Numbered from the stretch's first letter, positions 1-11,459 are shown. The stretch is 64,000 nt of DNA from Camellia lanceoleosa (GCA_025200525.1 CM045768.1:47752425-47816424); one strand, 5' to 3'. Notes: generated from the sequence alone by a model not told the origin. Translations and numbers: made by a program.

Positions 1-1092
1 AGCAGCAAACCTAGTAATATGCTCTATTGTTGATTGATTCGATCCCATAGAAGAGGGTAAAATCTGGTATCCCGAACCCTCTCGGTATTCATGTACCTTA
101 TCTACCCATTCAGGTATGGTTTTCAGATATCTGAGTCTGGACCCCGAGCCATCGGTCCATACATCTCCCTAACAATATCAGCAATTTGGTCCCTAGGGAC
201 CATATTTTGTGCCTGCTGAACCGCTACTGAAGGAACAAACACAGGATTTGGAGGACAAACTTGTGCTTACGGTCCTCTTGGTCCATAAGGAGGTACATTT
301 GGGATGGTTGCCTGTGGTGCGAGTTCTTTGTTGGGGATCTGGGTAACCCCTTTGAGTCTGTCCTGCGAAAGGACCTGCGAAAGGTGCAGGAACAGGCATT
401 GTGTCCCTTCCATTTGCAGGCCAACCTTCCAACCCCCCGGGTATAAATTCGAATAAGGGATTATTATACCCTCTAGTGCCAGGTATGGCTTCGAACATGG
501 GATTTGTAACCATTCTTACGCCAGTGTCTTGTACTTGGCCAGATCCACCAACTTGTGTGGTTTCATTATTGAGTATTGAGGCATTTTGGCCTGCTATAGG
601 CCTCGAAATGGGTTCATACCAAGACTGAGGTGATGGTCTTTCATAGTTCTGGTTACTAGTTTGACCATTAAAATGTCCATTAACTTGCAGAGGCTGTTTG
701 TCTCTAGAGGGACATTTATGACTTCCTCTGTGTGCCTTGTGTTTGTTGGTTGGTGGTTATTCATTCGATCCAAAAAGGATGTTGCCCACCTTTCCATTGT
801 GTTCATCAATTGTTGTCCCATAGCATCAACTAGGCCATCCCATGGATTGGTTGGCTGAGTAGATGGAACAGTGGATGGTCCAATTCCTTGGTTTTGTCCA
901 ATATTATGAACATATAGTTCTTGTCCCAAGTACTAGTCTGTCAACCATAGGTTCGATAACATGGGAGTTTACATTATCCTCTAGATTAGGTATTTCTACC
1001 TCTCCTTCTCGCCTTCTTCCAAGCGTTCATTTTCTCCTTGTCGTCTTCGTCTAGCCATTTTAACAAGTCCCATCGGCGTGCCAAAAAATATA
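1..1092 (-). pseudogene. Ty3/gypsy gag fragment (runs off left edge)
   Basis: The interior of an LTR retrotransposon next to its 5' LTR. Minus-strand frames at 594-929 and 193-513 give a hydrophilic, Pro/Asn/Gln-rich polypeptide typical of the N-terminal part of plant Ty3/gypsy gag (it includes MERWATSFLDRMNNHQ). The frame is broken between these pieces, so no intact gag is present here. The sequence next to the LTR, around 1070-1090, reads on the minus strand as TTTTGGCACGCCGATGGGAC, the kind of primer-binding-site neighbourhood found in plant gypsy elements. Pol and the other LTR lie outside the window. The family assignment comes from general gag character and context, not a diagnostic domain. 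Confidence 0.6.
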
Positions 1093-1852
1093 TGTTGGCT
1101 TTTGGCTTTTCAAGAGTATTTTTGTAAATGCGAGCATGCGGCAAGGATCAATCGGTCTTTCTGAAATTATAATTGCCAACCAATTATCAGACGATTGTGT
1201 TTTAGTTCTTTCAGCCTCAATGAAGAGGACTTTTACTGGTGGCTTGACTTAGGAGAAATTAAGAGAAATAACAGTTAATATGAAGAACAATGGAAGTATT
1301 TCATTAAAATGAACACTTACAATGATCCAAACTCAACCTCGAAGAGGTTTATAGTGACGATCTACTTGAAACTACTCCTATGAATCGAAGTACAGAACAG
1401 GTATTTAAAGTGCAAGAAAGGTAAAGACTGGAAATATAAAAACTAGAAAAGAAAATATATAAAGTAAGACTGGTTTGTATGATCTGAGTCTGAGGTTTTT
1501 TTTCTGGAGACCTCCTTGCTATTTATACTCCTCAAGGATGACCATCGAACTGCACTTCAAACCGTCGAACTGCCCTTCCATGATCGCTGATCATGCTGCC
1601 TTAGAAGTAGTTCCACTACGCCATCACTTGCAGTTGATCTTCCCTCCTGCATTTGAATTTGAATATGAGTAACCGTTGAAGCTACGTCATCTTGTATCTC
1701 TTTATTGATCCAGTGTTACTCAAATCACGTGAGAACCAATTTTCACTGCCACGTGTACGATCAGGATCGAAGACTTGAGTAATCTTCTTATATTACCCTT
1801 ACTCTGCCACGTGTCGAACTGTGATTGGCTTTTACACAATATGTAGCCAACA
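1093..1852 (-). repeat. 5' LTR of the left-edge gypsy element
   Basis: A 760-bp LTR. It begins TGTTGGCT at 1093 and ends AGCCAACA at 1852, so the ends form the perfect 8-bp inverted repeat expected of an LTR with TG...CA termini. The gag-like interior lies on its left, so for this minus-strand element it is the 5' LTR. The outer flank begins GTAGT at 1853; the matching target-site copy would be beyond the left edge. The second LTR is not visible, so the boundaries rest on the terminal inverted repeat and the adjacent primer-site-like sequence. Confidence 0.72.
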
Positions 1853-1956
1853 GTAGTGTTTTGAGTTTCCATAAAGAGTAATTCAGTAGGTCTACTAATT
1901 CAAAAAAAGTTTCAGAATTTTATCAAAAAATTAATTGCGTAGTCGAGATTAACTTA

Positions 1957-2182
1957 GGCTTCGTTTGGAAAAAAGGTTGGGTTGGGTTTGGAGCTATTTT
2001 AGATAAAAAAGACAAAATAGACTTTTTAACTCAATAAAATAAAACATCATATGTAATTCATAATTATTATATTCTTTCTCTCACAAAAGGTTAAAAAAGT
2101 CAAAAAAAAAAAATTTCAAACGAGATTTTTTAATCCCAGACTAAAATAACCAAAAAATTAAAAATCAAAAAGCCAAACGAGG
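1957..2182. mobile_element. MITE-like element, copy A of a five-copy family
   Basis: About 226 bp. The left end starts GGCTTCGTTTGG and the right end finishes CCAAACGAGG, so the ends are inverted repeats. Inside are the family's signature blocks: ACATCAT...ATAATTATTAT, CTCTCACAAAA, and runs of AAAAAGTCAAAA. Similar elements lie at 3252, 39523, 49511 and 49917. It has no coding capacity. The family resembles hAT-type non-autonomous elements in size and ends, but that assignment is a guess. Confidence 0.55.
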
Positions 2183-3251
2183 TTTTTTAGTGTATTATAG
2201 GTTTATGTGCTGAATGAATTTGAATAACATATTAATTAATTTCTAGATATATAATATTATGGGATAATAATTTTTATATAAAAATATCAAGGAAAACAAC
2301 CTTTGTACTACACTTATATGAAATATGCCTATTTTATTTGTGGACCTTGTACTTTTGAAATGCATTTGTGGACCTTGTACTTTTAAAATGCATTTACGAA
2401 ACATTTAAAGGTTTAAAAAGAACTAAAATATTATATGTGGATTAAATGGCATAGGTAAAAATTACATTACAGCTTTGCAATGGAGTAATATATTTTTTTT
2501 GTTTAAAGAGAATTGTAATTCAATCATTTATGGCCAGGCTACAGCTCACTGAATTTTTTTCAAAAATAAATTTTTTTTTATGGACATTTACACACAAATG
2601 ATAATTTATGAATTTATACTTTATTAAGTTCTAATTAAAAATTTTTAGACCTTTAAGTCTCATTAAATTTTTAATAGTTGGAATTGCTCTTCAAATAATG
2701 ATTATTTATAAAAGAACATGATGATTTGACTTTTATTTTGATTTTCAAAATTTTAAAACATCAACTTTCAAATTGAAAAAACTAAATTATATTTTTTGTG
2801 CAAATCTGAAAATTTGGTGTTTATAAAGGAGTATGATAATGGAACATTAATGTGCAAAATTAAAAATAAAAAACTTTAAAAATAAAAAAACTAATAATGT
2901 TCTTAGTTTTAAAACTGAAAAAAAATTGTTAATGTTATCGGCTTTTATTGGATAATCAAACCAACAAATAAAAGGGCAAAAATGTTTAATCTAATGCTCT
3001 GTTTTTTATCGATTAGTGAAACAATTATACGTAACATTACTATGCAAAATTGATAATGTTCTTAGTTTTAAAAATTGAAAAAATTGATAATATTATCATT
3101 TTTACTAAATAAGACTTATTGATTCAAAAAATTTAAATAGGATCCGAGCTACCATAACATTTGTAAATAAGATTTTGAGGTAATTAATTCATTTTTTATT
3201 AACTCAAAGAGAAAATAGCCCAAAAAAGTTGAAGCATCATTGTAGGACCGT

Positions 3252-3479
3252 CTTAAGGGTTGGTTTGGGATGTGTGTTGATTTTTTGACTATTTTAGTGC
3301 AGGACTAAAAGTCTCGCTTGAAAATAATTTTTTGGTTTTTGACTTTTTGTAAAAGAAAGAATGTAATGATTATGGATTAGATGTAATGTTTTGTCTTATT
3401 AAGCTAAAAACTTATTTTATTTTTGTGTGATTATTTTAGCCAAAAAACCCAACCTCAACTTTCCAAACAGGGGCTTAAG
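3252..3479. mobile_element. MITE-like element, copy B
   Basis: About 228 bp. It starts CTTAAGGGTTGGTTTGGG and ends CCAAACAGGGGCTTAAG, an imperfect terminal inverted repeat. It shares internal blocks with the other copies in inverted orientation (TTTTTGACTTTTTGT, GTAATGATTATGGATT, TTATTTTAGCCAAAAAA). No coding potential. Confidence 0.55.
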
Positions 3480-3517
3480 ATTTTTGGGATTAAATCAGCA
3501 GCTTGTACGAGCAACTA

Positions 3518-3518
<1 letters not shown>

Positions 3519-3548
<30 letters not shown>

Positions 3549-3553
3549 AAATT
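3519..3553. repeat. (ATAA)n microsatellite
   Basis: About eight uninterrupted copies of the tetranucleotide AAAT/ATAA, read directly from the sequence. Confidence 0.9.
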
Positions 3554-4704
3554 ACAAATGTTTTACATTTTGCAGTGTAGTACAGACTTTAATTTTTTTT
3601 TTTTTTACAAAATGTGGTAATTATGCAACAAAAATTGAGTTTCTTTGAAACAGAAAAATCATACAAAAATTTATACAAAATGATGTAAGAGATTTTGGTG
3701 TTAAAACTTTAAACTAGAAGATCCAACAAGATGGTAATTCAATTTTGAAAATTCTGCAGCCATATCATCTTGATGAGTATTTTATATAAAATTTTCCATC
3801 TTTTGGCTAATTTATGGGTTCTCTAAAAATGAATGAGAAATTTCAAACTTTCAAGGAGTTACATCTAAAATTGCAAAATCAATTTGGCCAATTTTTAAAT
3901 TTTTTTTTAATGTTTTGGTGAATAACAAAAATAGAAGCTAGATTAATTCCTTGTAAATGTTAATTGTGACAATTAATGTTGTAGCTATAATAAATGAATC
4001 ATATAACGGGATAAAATAAAATAATTGTCTTCTAATCATCCTAAATAATAATAACAATAATAACAAATAAATAAATAGATAGAGATTCCTAATATGTGGG
4101 TCCCACATTAATGGGTCCAGAGGAATTAAAAATACTATTCAAACAAAAAATTCATAAATAATTTTTTTTTTGTTTTTTTATATAATGATATGATTTATTG
4201 TGAACCTTTTACATTAAAACAAAATACTATTGAAGATGAGTTTATTTATAATAATGACATTAGTGCATCGTTCTTGTCAATGTATAAATTTTATATATGT
4301 ATAAATCTTTCCATACTCGAAATTATTATGTTAGAAAATTTGTTTTCTTACAATGTTTAACCATCTCCCTGAAATGGAACTCCCATGCGACCAAGCTTTT
4401 GATAGAACTAGTCTTTGACAAACAACACAATTGTTCTCATTAATGTTTTTTTGGGGGGTACATGAGAATGGAAAAGCATATAGTACAAAAACAATTACAA
4501 AATAAAGTAAAATCACACACTTTTTTCTCGCACACAAACAGTCCAACATTTTTTGATAACAAACATAAAGTCCAATGCACACAAACACACAACCTTAACC
4601 TAGGAAACAACCGCATATAGTTCAATGCACACAAGCACACAACCTAAACAATAGGAAACAACATAGATAATCACATATGAAAAAAATCAAATAACTGAAG
4701 ACTT

Positions 4705-5939
4705 TCATATCAAGCTCTTCGGAGGATCGACAGTCAGTGACAAAAAGCTTAGAGCTGGGTCTTCCATGGGCGGCTGTGGTCTAACTCCGCGTGAGCTAAA
4801 ATTTGCCATCGGCTCAAACCCTTTATTGTTCCAACTAGGTGTCCATCGCCCTTCTAATCGCATTTGCATCTTTTGTTGAGCAAAATAAAGTTCTTTCAAC
4901 TCCTTTATGGTTGCTTGATACTCTTTAAATTTCGCTGTCCAAAAAATATATATATCAACAAATTTTTTTTTTTTTTTATATTTATTATTAACTCAAAACT
5001 TTAAAATACATCAAGGTAATAAGGATTAAGAAAAATGACTTCAAAGCCAGAATTCATTTATGAGAAAGAGAGGTTACCGAGTGATATTTTGACTTTTTCC
5101 TCGCAAACACTCATCTTTTGCTTTAGAGTACCATTCTCCATTTGTAGTAATTTATAATTTTCTGTCTCACTTTCTATACGAGGATTAAGCACCGCGATTT
5201 CAGCCTGCAAAAAATATAGTACATAAGAAATAAATTGAATGCTTCTATGTTTGAGACTTAAAATCTTAGATGATAAAATTTTAGAGAGATATCATTTGTC
5301 ACCTGTAGATCTTTCATCGCCTTTTCTAGATCCTTGGCGTATTGAGCCTTCCTCATTCTTGTTTTTTGCGCAGAAATTCGATTTGATAGTATCCTACAAG
5401 CAAAACACATAAATTTTTGGACATGCTTCTCATAAATCAAAGTTGATCTTTATCACAACTCATTAGTGATAGAAGTTAGAGAAGTGTATATATATATTTA
5501 ACGTAAATAAATGAGAAACTAAGTGAAAATTACACCTTCTGAGCCTTTTTGTGTCCATGTTAGGGTCCATGATACGACCCCATTTCATTTCATAGTCGAT
5601 CCCTTGCTCGGTTTTGACAACGATACCACCATTCTTGGTAGATGATGGTTCAACACTAGTGATTGGATTCCTAGAAAGTGGAGGAGGAATCTCAATGATC
5701 TTGTTTGAATTTTCTAGATTATTATGTTTGGTACCACTGCCACTAGGCCCCATGCCATGGTTAATGAAGTAGGGTTGTTGTGACCCTTGATATGAACCAG
5801 GAGCCATGGGAAGCACAATGGATGGAGGAACCATGGCAAAGCTTTTGGGACATACCGGTGGCTTGCTAGCAAACCTTGGTAGCTCTGGGACACAATTCTT
5901 GCTCTTGCTCTTGCATTTTCCCTTGCTCTTGTCCTCCAT
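4705..5939 (-). CDS. bZIP transcription factor (group E-like), four exons
   Basis: Predicted nuclear DNA-binding regulator. Splicing as complement(join(4705..4934, 5078..5204, 5303..5393, 5536..5939)) uses GT-AG introns throughout and gives 283 residues without a stop. Exon 1 (residues 1-134) is a Lys/Ser- and Pro-rich leader. Exon 2 completes the basic region KRLRRILSNRISAQKTRMRK, with the diagnostic N139-x7-R147 spacing. Leucines 157, 164 and 171 start the zipper, and the coiled coil runs through exon 3 (LQMENGTLKQKM) into exon 4 (KFKEYQATIKELKELY). The C-terminal tail contains SFLSL. Zipper wording (LQAEIAVLNPR, GTLKQ) recalls Arabidopsis group E bZIP34/bZIP61, but the basic region differs from their NRQSAQRSRVRK. 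The start is the first ATG of the open frame. Targets are unknown. Confidence 0.85.
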
Positions 5940-7182
5940 TTTTCGTAGTAGAAAGAGGAAACTCTAATATAGAAATAATCTTCCTATAGGGTGACACACT
6001 AACCCTAAAATGGTTTGTTTGAGGAAGATTGAGGCCTAGTTAGTCACATTTATACAAAAAATTTCAGTCACCGCCTAGTCTCGGTTATCTTTGTCTTTTT
6101 TGCCTCTTCATTTTCCTCCTTATTTCAAAATTTGAATTTACAAGCTGAATTTAAGAGCCACTTCTTACATCATTACTTAAAATGCCTTGTTACGAAGCCT
6201 GCTCTTGGGTAAAGTTACAAAATTACCCTCATATCACATGACGAAACATGTGACTAAACTTTCTTGCTTTGGGTAGTAATGTAAATTTGCTAAATCCTTG
6301 TAGGATTATTGCTGGTTTTACCTAAACCTATCCTTAATAAAGGTGTGGTTAATGTCCAAGCTGACACTTATGCTAAGTGGAGAGCATGCATTGGATAGAT
6401 GCTGGAATCCAAAAACAGTATTGTAACAGAAATAGAAGGGCAATCATGACATTATTAGCCAACCAATTTCTGCCATGTGGAATTGTTTCATACATTTTCT
6501 GTAACGTTATTTAAAAAATTGTTATAGATCGCTTACACGGCGAGATTATTTATTTTTATTAATTATAAATTTTTACTTTAATGGTGATATAAAATGATAA
6601 TAAAATATGTGTAACATATAATATTTTATAAAAAATATGGTCCAATTAATGGTTGAGTGTGTCTTATTACTGTCTATGTTTTAAAAATCAAAATATTTGT
6701 CACTATTATTTATAATAATAAAAATATTATTGTTGTATCATTTAATATGAATATTTTATATAATTTTTCTATATATTTGGTATTTTTTAATTTTAATTTG
6801 TCATGGTAATAGAAAATGCAATTTATGACGATGAGACAGAGACGTATCAGACTTACCTTTATTATCAATAATTTAAATTTCAATAATGATTTGTACAAAA
6901 TTATTTCCAAACAAAGAAAAAATTTATTATGAACTTGACAATATGTAATGTATCAAAGCCACTATAATATAATGCCAAAAATGTTGCTCTTAGAAAGGAG
7001 AAGGTTTGAAGTTCTCTCTCTCTTAAATAATAATCTTTGGATTGAAGATTTTCAGTATTTTATGGGTTAATTATATTTAATATTCCTAGATTTTCATAAA
7101 AATTTTATCCTTTCATTTTCAATTGTCTGACAATCAACCTATTACATTTTCAGTTACATTGTAATATCAAATTTCCATTCAT
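5940..7182. other. Upstream region of the bZIP gene and AT-rich spacer
   Basis: The first few hundred bases upstream of the bZIP ATG (minus strand) should hold its 5' UTR and promoter. A TATA-like TTTATACAAA lies near 6050, but I cannot fix a start site. Beyond about 6500 the sequence is very AT-rich; the short frame at 6710-6910 is low-complexity and not gene-like. Nothing else can be supported. Confidence 0.4.
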
Positions 7183-7196
7183 CACTACAATAAAAG

Positions 7197-8300
7197 TAAC
7201 CTATGATAACGAAAATTAGTGAAGAAAATAAAATTCGTCACTAAATAAAAATAATTCGTGAGGAATTTATAAATTTTGTCACATATAATAAACAAATAAA
7301 AATGATAGGTGACAAAATTTATTTTTGTCAATAAATATTTCATTTTAAGTGAGGAAAAATTAAGTTTCGTCACCAAAAATTTTTCCGCTATTTTTTTTGG
7401 ATGGCACCAAAATTTTGAGACTTTTGGTGAGAAAAAAATTTGTCACTAATTATAAAATTATTTGTGAGGAATACATTTTTGTCACCAAAACATTTTAATA
7501 TTTTTGATATAGTTTGGTGATGAAATAATATTGTCACCAAGTTTGGTGGGAAATTTTAGATATATTGAGCGGCAATAAAAAAAAAAAGGGTATTAATTTT
7601 TTTTACTCTTTTTCTGTTTATCATCTCTCTCTCTCCCTCTCTCTCTCTCAAAATAGGGTATTAATTTGTCTTACCTCTTGCTCCTCCACCACGCCGATTG
7701 CCATCGTCGCCTCTATTAGCCTTGCTGATCATCGCCGCCACTAGTAGCCTTGCCGGCAACCGCCACATCTTCTTCACTCGGTGATTTGGTACGTGATTTC
7801 TCTTTGCTCTTTTTCTGGTACCTCTTTCCCTTATTCTCTGTTTTGGTATGGTGACGAAAATTAGTGAAGAAAACAAATTTCGTCACTAAATAAGAATAAT
7901 CCATGAGGAATTATAAATTTTGTCAAGTATAATAAAAAAATAAAATAATAGGTGATGAAATTTATTTCCGTCAATAAATACTTATTTTTAGGTGAGAAAA
8001 AAAATAAGTTTCATCATATAAATTTTTACGACTAATTTTTTTTGATGGTGCCAAAATTTTGAAACTTCTGGTGAGAATTTTTTTTTCCAACAATTAAAAA
8101 ATTATTAATGAGGAATCTATTTGCATCACCAATAATCTAATTTTTTTTTTTTGAAAAACTATATTTTAAATATTTTAAAACCATTTGGTGAGAAATATAT
8201 TTTCGTCACTAATAATTTTTAATATTTGTAGGCTTTTAGTGAGAAAATTATTTTGTCACTAATTTTGAAAGAAGAATTTTGACATATTAAGCGGTATTGA
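7197..8300. repeat. Duplicated left subterminal arm of the outer CACTA element
   Basis: The block starting ACGAAAATTAGTGAAGAAAA near 7206 recurs, diverged, near 7856, and the two copies remain alignable for over 400 bp each. Both run through AATTCGTGAGGAA / AATCCATGAGGAA and a TGGTGCCAAAATTTTGA-type block, and end in GAGCGG / AAGCGG followed by a CT-rich tract. Between them (about 7660-7850) sits a GC-richer, exon-like stretch. This is a tandem duplication of roughly 650 bp within the transposon arm. Confidence 0.65.
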
Positions 8301-9950
8301 AAAAAATAGTCTATTCTTTTTCCCTCTCTCCTTTTTTTTTTTGGGATCAGTTTTCCTAGATTATTTTTCCCTCTTTTTTTTTTTTTTTTTTTTTTTTTGG
8401 ATCAGTCTTCGTATCAATCTCTATCTTTATTTGTCTCTCCCTCTCAAAACAAAACACAAGTGCTGTGTGTTTTGTTTAGTGACGAATCAGTTTTCCTATC
8501 AATCTCTATCTCTCTCCCTCTCCCTCTCCCTCTCTCTCTCTCAAAACACAAGTGATGTGTGTTCTTCTCCAGTGCCCCTTTAGTGTGTTCTTCTCCAACG
8601 CCGTCCCTGTTCTCTTCCTTCAGTGTCGCCACAGACGTTGTATCTCCTTTACTGCTGTGTGTTCTCTTCCATCAGGTATGGGTCCTCTTTCTCTTTCTCC
8701 CTCTCTTTCACTCAATTTCTCTATTTTTCTATCTCTGTTTTCCCTAATTTTCAAAATTAATGTTTTCCCTAATTTTTGAAATTAATTATCAGAATTAATG
8801 TTGTATTTTATTCTTTCCAGCAAGGTTTCTCTTCAATAAATTATGAATGTGTAAATTGTAAACTTGGCCATTCTTAATGTCTTTTGCTTGTTTCTGCTAT
8901 AAACTTGAGAATGAATGTCCTATTGATTATAATTAACAGTTTGAATTTAGTGAAAGCCCTTGACTAAATGTGAATATTTTATATGATTTGGATTGTTTGT
9001 TTGTATTTTTAATAAAATTAGGGTTCAACTCCTCTCTATATTTTTAATAATATCTGTTTATTTTATAGGTTTTTTTACTTAGGTTATTCATAAAAAAAAA
9101 TAAAATTGATTACTTGCGTCATGATATCGATCGATTCTTTTGCTTCTGTGATTATCCTCCTGATTCTTCTTAGATACCATGCCTAGCTATTTGAGGATCC
9201 TTGTACATGCATGATGCTCTACTACTGCCATTATTTCTTGCCTTTGTTTTAGTTGGTTGTGGGCATCTTATCTTTATTTTTTAAAATTTTTTTTCAGATT
9301 GTGTATTTTTTTTTTTCAAATTGCTGATATAGTTCTGTACCCATTACATATTACGTTTTCTAGAATGGAGCTTAATTGGAAAGCTGTATGTGAAGATAAA
9401 CAGAGAAAAGATTAAAAAAGATCCATTTTCTAGAATGAAAAGATAGAACGATTGAATAATTTAAAAATAAAAATAAATAACTAAATAATGTGTTGTTCTG
9501 TACCTATTCCATGATTTATATATTTCTTTAGGATAAGTTTGAGAGATTCATTTCAGTTTGAATGCAGAGCTTTCTCCAGTCTTTATCTCTACTCATTTTC
9601 TTCTTGGTCTTCCTTTGTCTCCTCTTTTTTCTTTTTTCCTTTTTGCCGTTCAAGTGAAATGATGTTGTTTTGAACTACTCCACGGAAATTACAGAGTGTT
9701 GACTTTAGAGGATCCCAACATGTTCTACACAACTGATAAGAATCGAATTCTACAATCACAATGTGATTAGCTCAAGTTAGGTACTTCTCATGATATTATT
9801 TGAGGTGCGTGTAAACTAGTCCAGACATCGGTGATAAATATATATATATATATTGGCTTTATTAGGTGATAATGCTAGGCTAGTACTCTAAAACCAAAGA
9901 GTCAAAAAAATCATGAGCATATTTATAAATAAAAAATAAAAAATCACAAT
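8300..9950 (+). other. Outer CACTA interior: CT-rich leader-like region, no ORF
   Basis: Starts with poly-T and (CT)n tracts (8335-8545) followed by a GC-richer stretch at 8550-8675 ending TTCCATCAG next to GTATGGGT, which could be a 5' exon and splice donor. Short frames at 8341-8779 are low-complexity. From 8780 to 9950 the sequence is AT-rich without a recognisable coding segment. It may be a promoter and untranslated leader of the element or of a captured gene; nothing decides between these. Confidence 0.35.
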
Positions 9951-10132
9951 GATTCCTTACTAAAGAGGATTTGATCAAAGCTTTTGTTGGGTACAAATTC
10001 ATAAATAAGAAGGCATTGAGGGGCTTCAATGGTACAACCCAAAAGTCTTACAAAGTTCTTGTGTTGAATTCCACTGATCAAATTTACCTTATTGAAGAAG
10101 TCATCGGCCCATTGTCGTGAATCAAATGTACC
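9951..10132 (-). pseudogene. Captured exon of a cysteine-rich receptor-like kinase
   Basis: Minus-strand reading gives an open kinase N-lobe fragment of about 60 residues: RQWADDFFNKVNLISGIQHK, then FVRLLGCTIE and LLIYEFVPNKSFDQ. This is the alpha-C to hinge region of plant cysteine-rich (DUF26) receptor-like kinases, where the family pattern is FFNEVNLISG...HKNLVKLLG...LLVYEFVPNKSLD. No ATP-binding loop, catalytic HRD or DFG segment is present, so it cannot be a working kinase. It lies in the outer CACTA element only 36 bp from the nested element's left end. It is probably a host fragment picked up by the transposon; an older kinase pseudogene at the landing site of the inner element is less likely, because it is inside the outer element's boundaries. 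Confidence 0.75.
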
Positions 10133-10167
10133 TCAATGCTACGTCATATTTTGGAGCTATTATATAT

Positions 10168-10670
10168 CACTACAACAAAATTGACTTTTTACGGCTTGCA
10201 ATGCATGCCGTAAAAACTCTTTCACGGCATACACACAAATGCTGTTATATGACATGCCGTGGAAAGTTGAGCATCATTTACGACATGCAAGTAAAGTTGT
10301 AAAAAGTAATAAATTAAACATTAATGACATACTTTGTATGTCGTATATAACTTTTTACGACATTTTTATCATGTCATAAATCATCATACTTTCTATGACA
10401 TAATTTTGCATGCCGTAGAAGATTATTTTCAATATATTTATGGCATACTTTGTATGTCGTATATAGTATTTTACGACATTTTCTTGCATGTCATAAATCA
10501 TCACTTTTCACGACATAATTTTGTATGCCGTAAAAGGTCATTTTTAATATATTTATGACATGCCTTGTATGCCGTATATAATCTTCTACGACATTTTCTT
10601 ACATGCCATAAATCATTATACTTTTCACAAAGATAATTTTGCATGTCAGAGAAAGTTGTTTTAATATAAT
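10168..10670. repeat. Left subterminal repeats of the inner CACTA, with 116-bp tandem
   Basis: Dense copies of GCATGCCGTAAAA and its inverse. From about 10325 to 10665 they are organised in a tandem array: the phrase CATACTTTGTATGTCGTATA starts near 10327 and recurs near 10444 and (diverged) 10559, a period of about 115-117 bp, three copies. Each unit carries inverted motif pairs (ACGACAT ... ATGCCGTA). Confidence 0.8.
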
Positions 10671-10803
10671 ATATATATATATATATAGGAACATGACATT
10701 GCCTAACCGTATGTAAACAATAGCTTATAAAATGCAACTCGTTACAAACCAAGGTATAAAGAACTATGAAGTAAGCAAAAAATCTAATATCCATACACCA
10801 AAC

Positions 10804-11040
10804 AAACTGCATACTAACTTTTATCCTCAACTTCTATCATATCAAGCTGATAACAACCTCAAACATACAAATCAAAAAAAATATCCAAATCATAAGATTC
10901 ACTAATCTCTAAAATACGACTTTAAACATCCAAAAAGTATAACTACATTTAAAAAATATCCAAATCATAAGATTCACAAACTGCATACTAACTTTTGTCC
11001 TCAACTTCTATCATATCAAGCTGATAGTTAAAGACAATGA
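10804..11040. repeat. Direct duplication inside the inner CACTA element
   Basis: The roughly 50-bp block AAACTGCATACTAACTTTT... at 10804 recurs at 10978, one substitution in the first 25 bases, ending TATCATATCAAGCTGATA in both. A second shared block, AAATATCCAAATCATAAGAT, appears near 10880 and 10955. The region is an imperfect short-range duplication next to the RPL5 fragment. Confidence 0.7.
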
Positions 11041-11070
11041 TAAATAAATAAGGTAAAATGAATGTTTGGT

Positions 11071-11457
11071 GTAATACGTCAGCTTCTTCAAGCTAGCCTT
11101 CCTTTCATCATACGTCAGCTTCTTCAAGTTGTACCCGGTATACAATACAAGGAGGTATAGAGAACTTACTAAACTATCCAAAAAATTGAATCACACTTCC
11201 AAAATGAGATCGATACTTCTCTGGTTCATCTTCCATCAATATCGACGTAACAACCAATAAAATTAAGTTCATGGCTGAAAATAAGTGTTACAATACACAA
11301 AAATTCACATCTTAACCGTTACCTTCATATATGCAGCAACATGCCCACCATAAATATACTTGAGGTGAACCTCAAAGATCCACCGCTTAGAGTCCTTCGA
11401 GAAACCAGAAAATCTCTTATCACTATGAGGGATATCCAACCTGCCATCCAATGCTCC
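11071..11457 (-). pseudogene. RPL5: Captured fragment of ribosomal protein L5 (RPL5, uL18)
   Basis: Minus strand. After an intron-like CAG acceptor, the frame reads [20 protein letters not shown], then [16 protein letters not shown], the conserved core of eukaryotic RPL5 (family pattern ALDGGLDIPHS.KRF.GFS and [13 protein letters not shown]). After an intron-like gap it resumes with LMEDEPEKYRSHF (about 11215-11255), and later with YNLKKLTYDERKA (about 11100-11142) from the C-terminal part, partly duplicated. Retained introns show capture of genomic DNA, not a processed copy. The N-terminal half is missing and splice sites and frames are damaged, so no functional protein is expected. It lies inside the inner CACTA element. 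Confidence 0.85.
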
Positions 11458-11459
11458 CT

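Larger units (their letters stand above)
1853..4704. other. AT-rich intergenic spacer
   Basis: No gene is visible. It holds two copies of the inverted-repeat family listed separately, an (ATAA)n microsatellite, a 28-bp direct duplication at 2341-2396 (TGGACCTTGTACTTTT repeated once), and a looser duplicated block around 2892 and 3053 (TAATGTTCTTAGTTTTAAAA). 4331-4640 has only low-complexity frames. Its last few hundred bases are the 3' flank of the minus-strand bZIP gene and probably include the 3' UTR. Confidence 0.6.

Noticed and set aside
8341..8779. Several overlapping frames in the outer CACTA interior
   Set aside because: Translations of poly-T and CT-rich tracts (runs of Phe, Leu, Ser); no domain.
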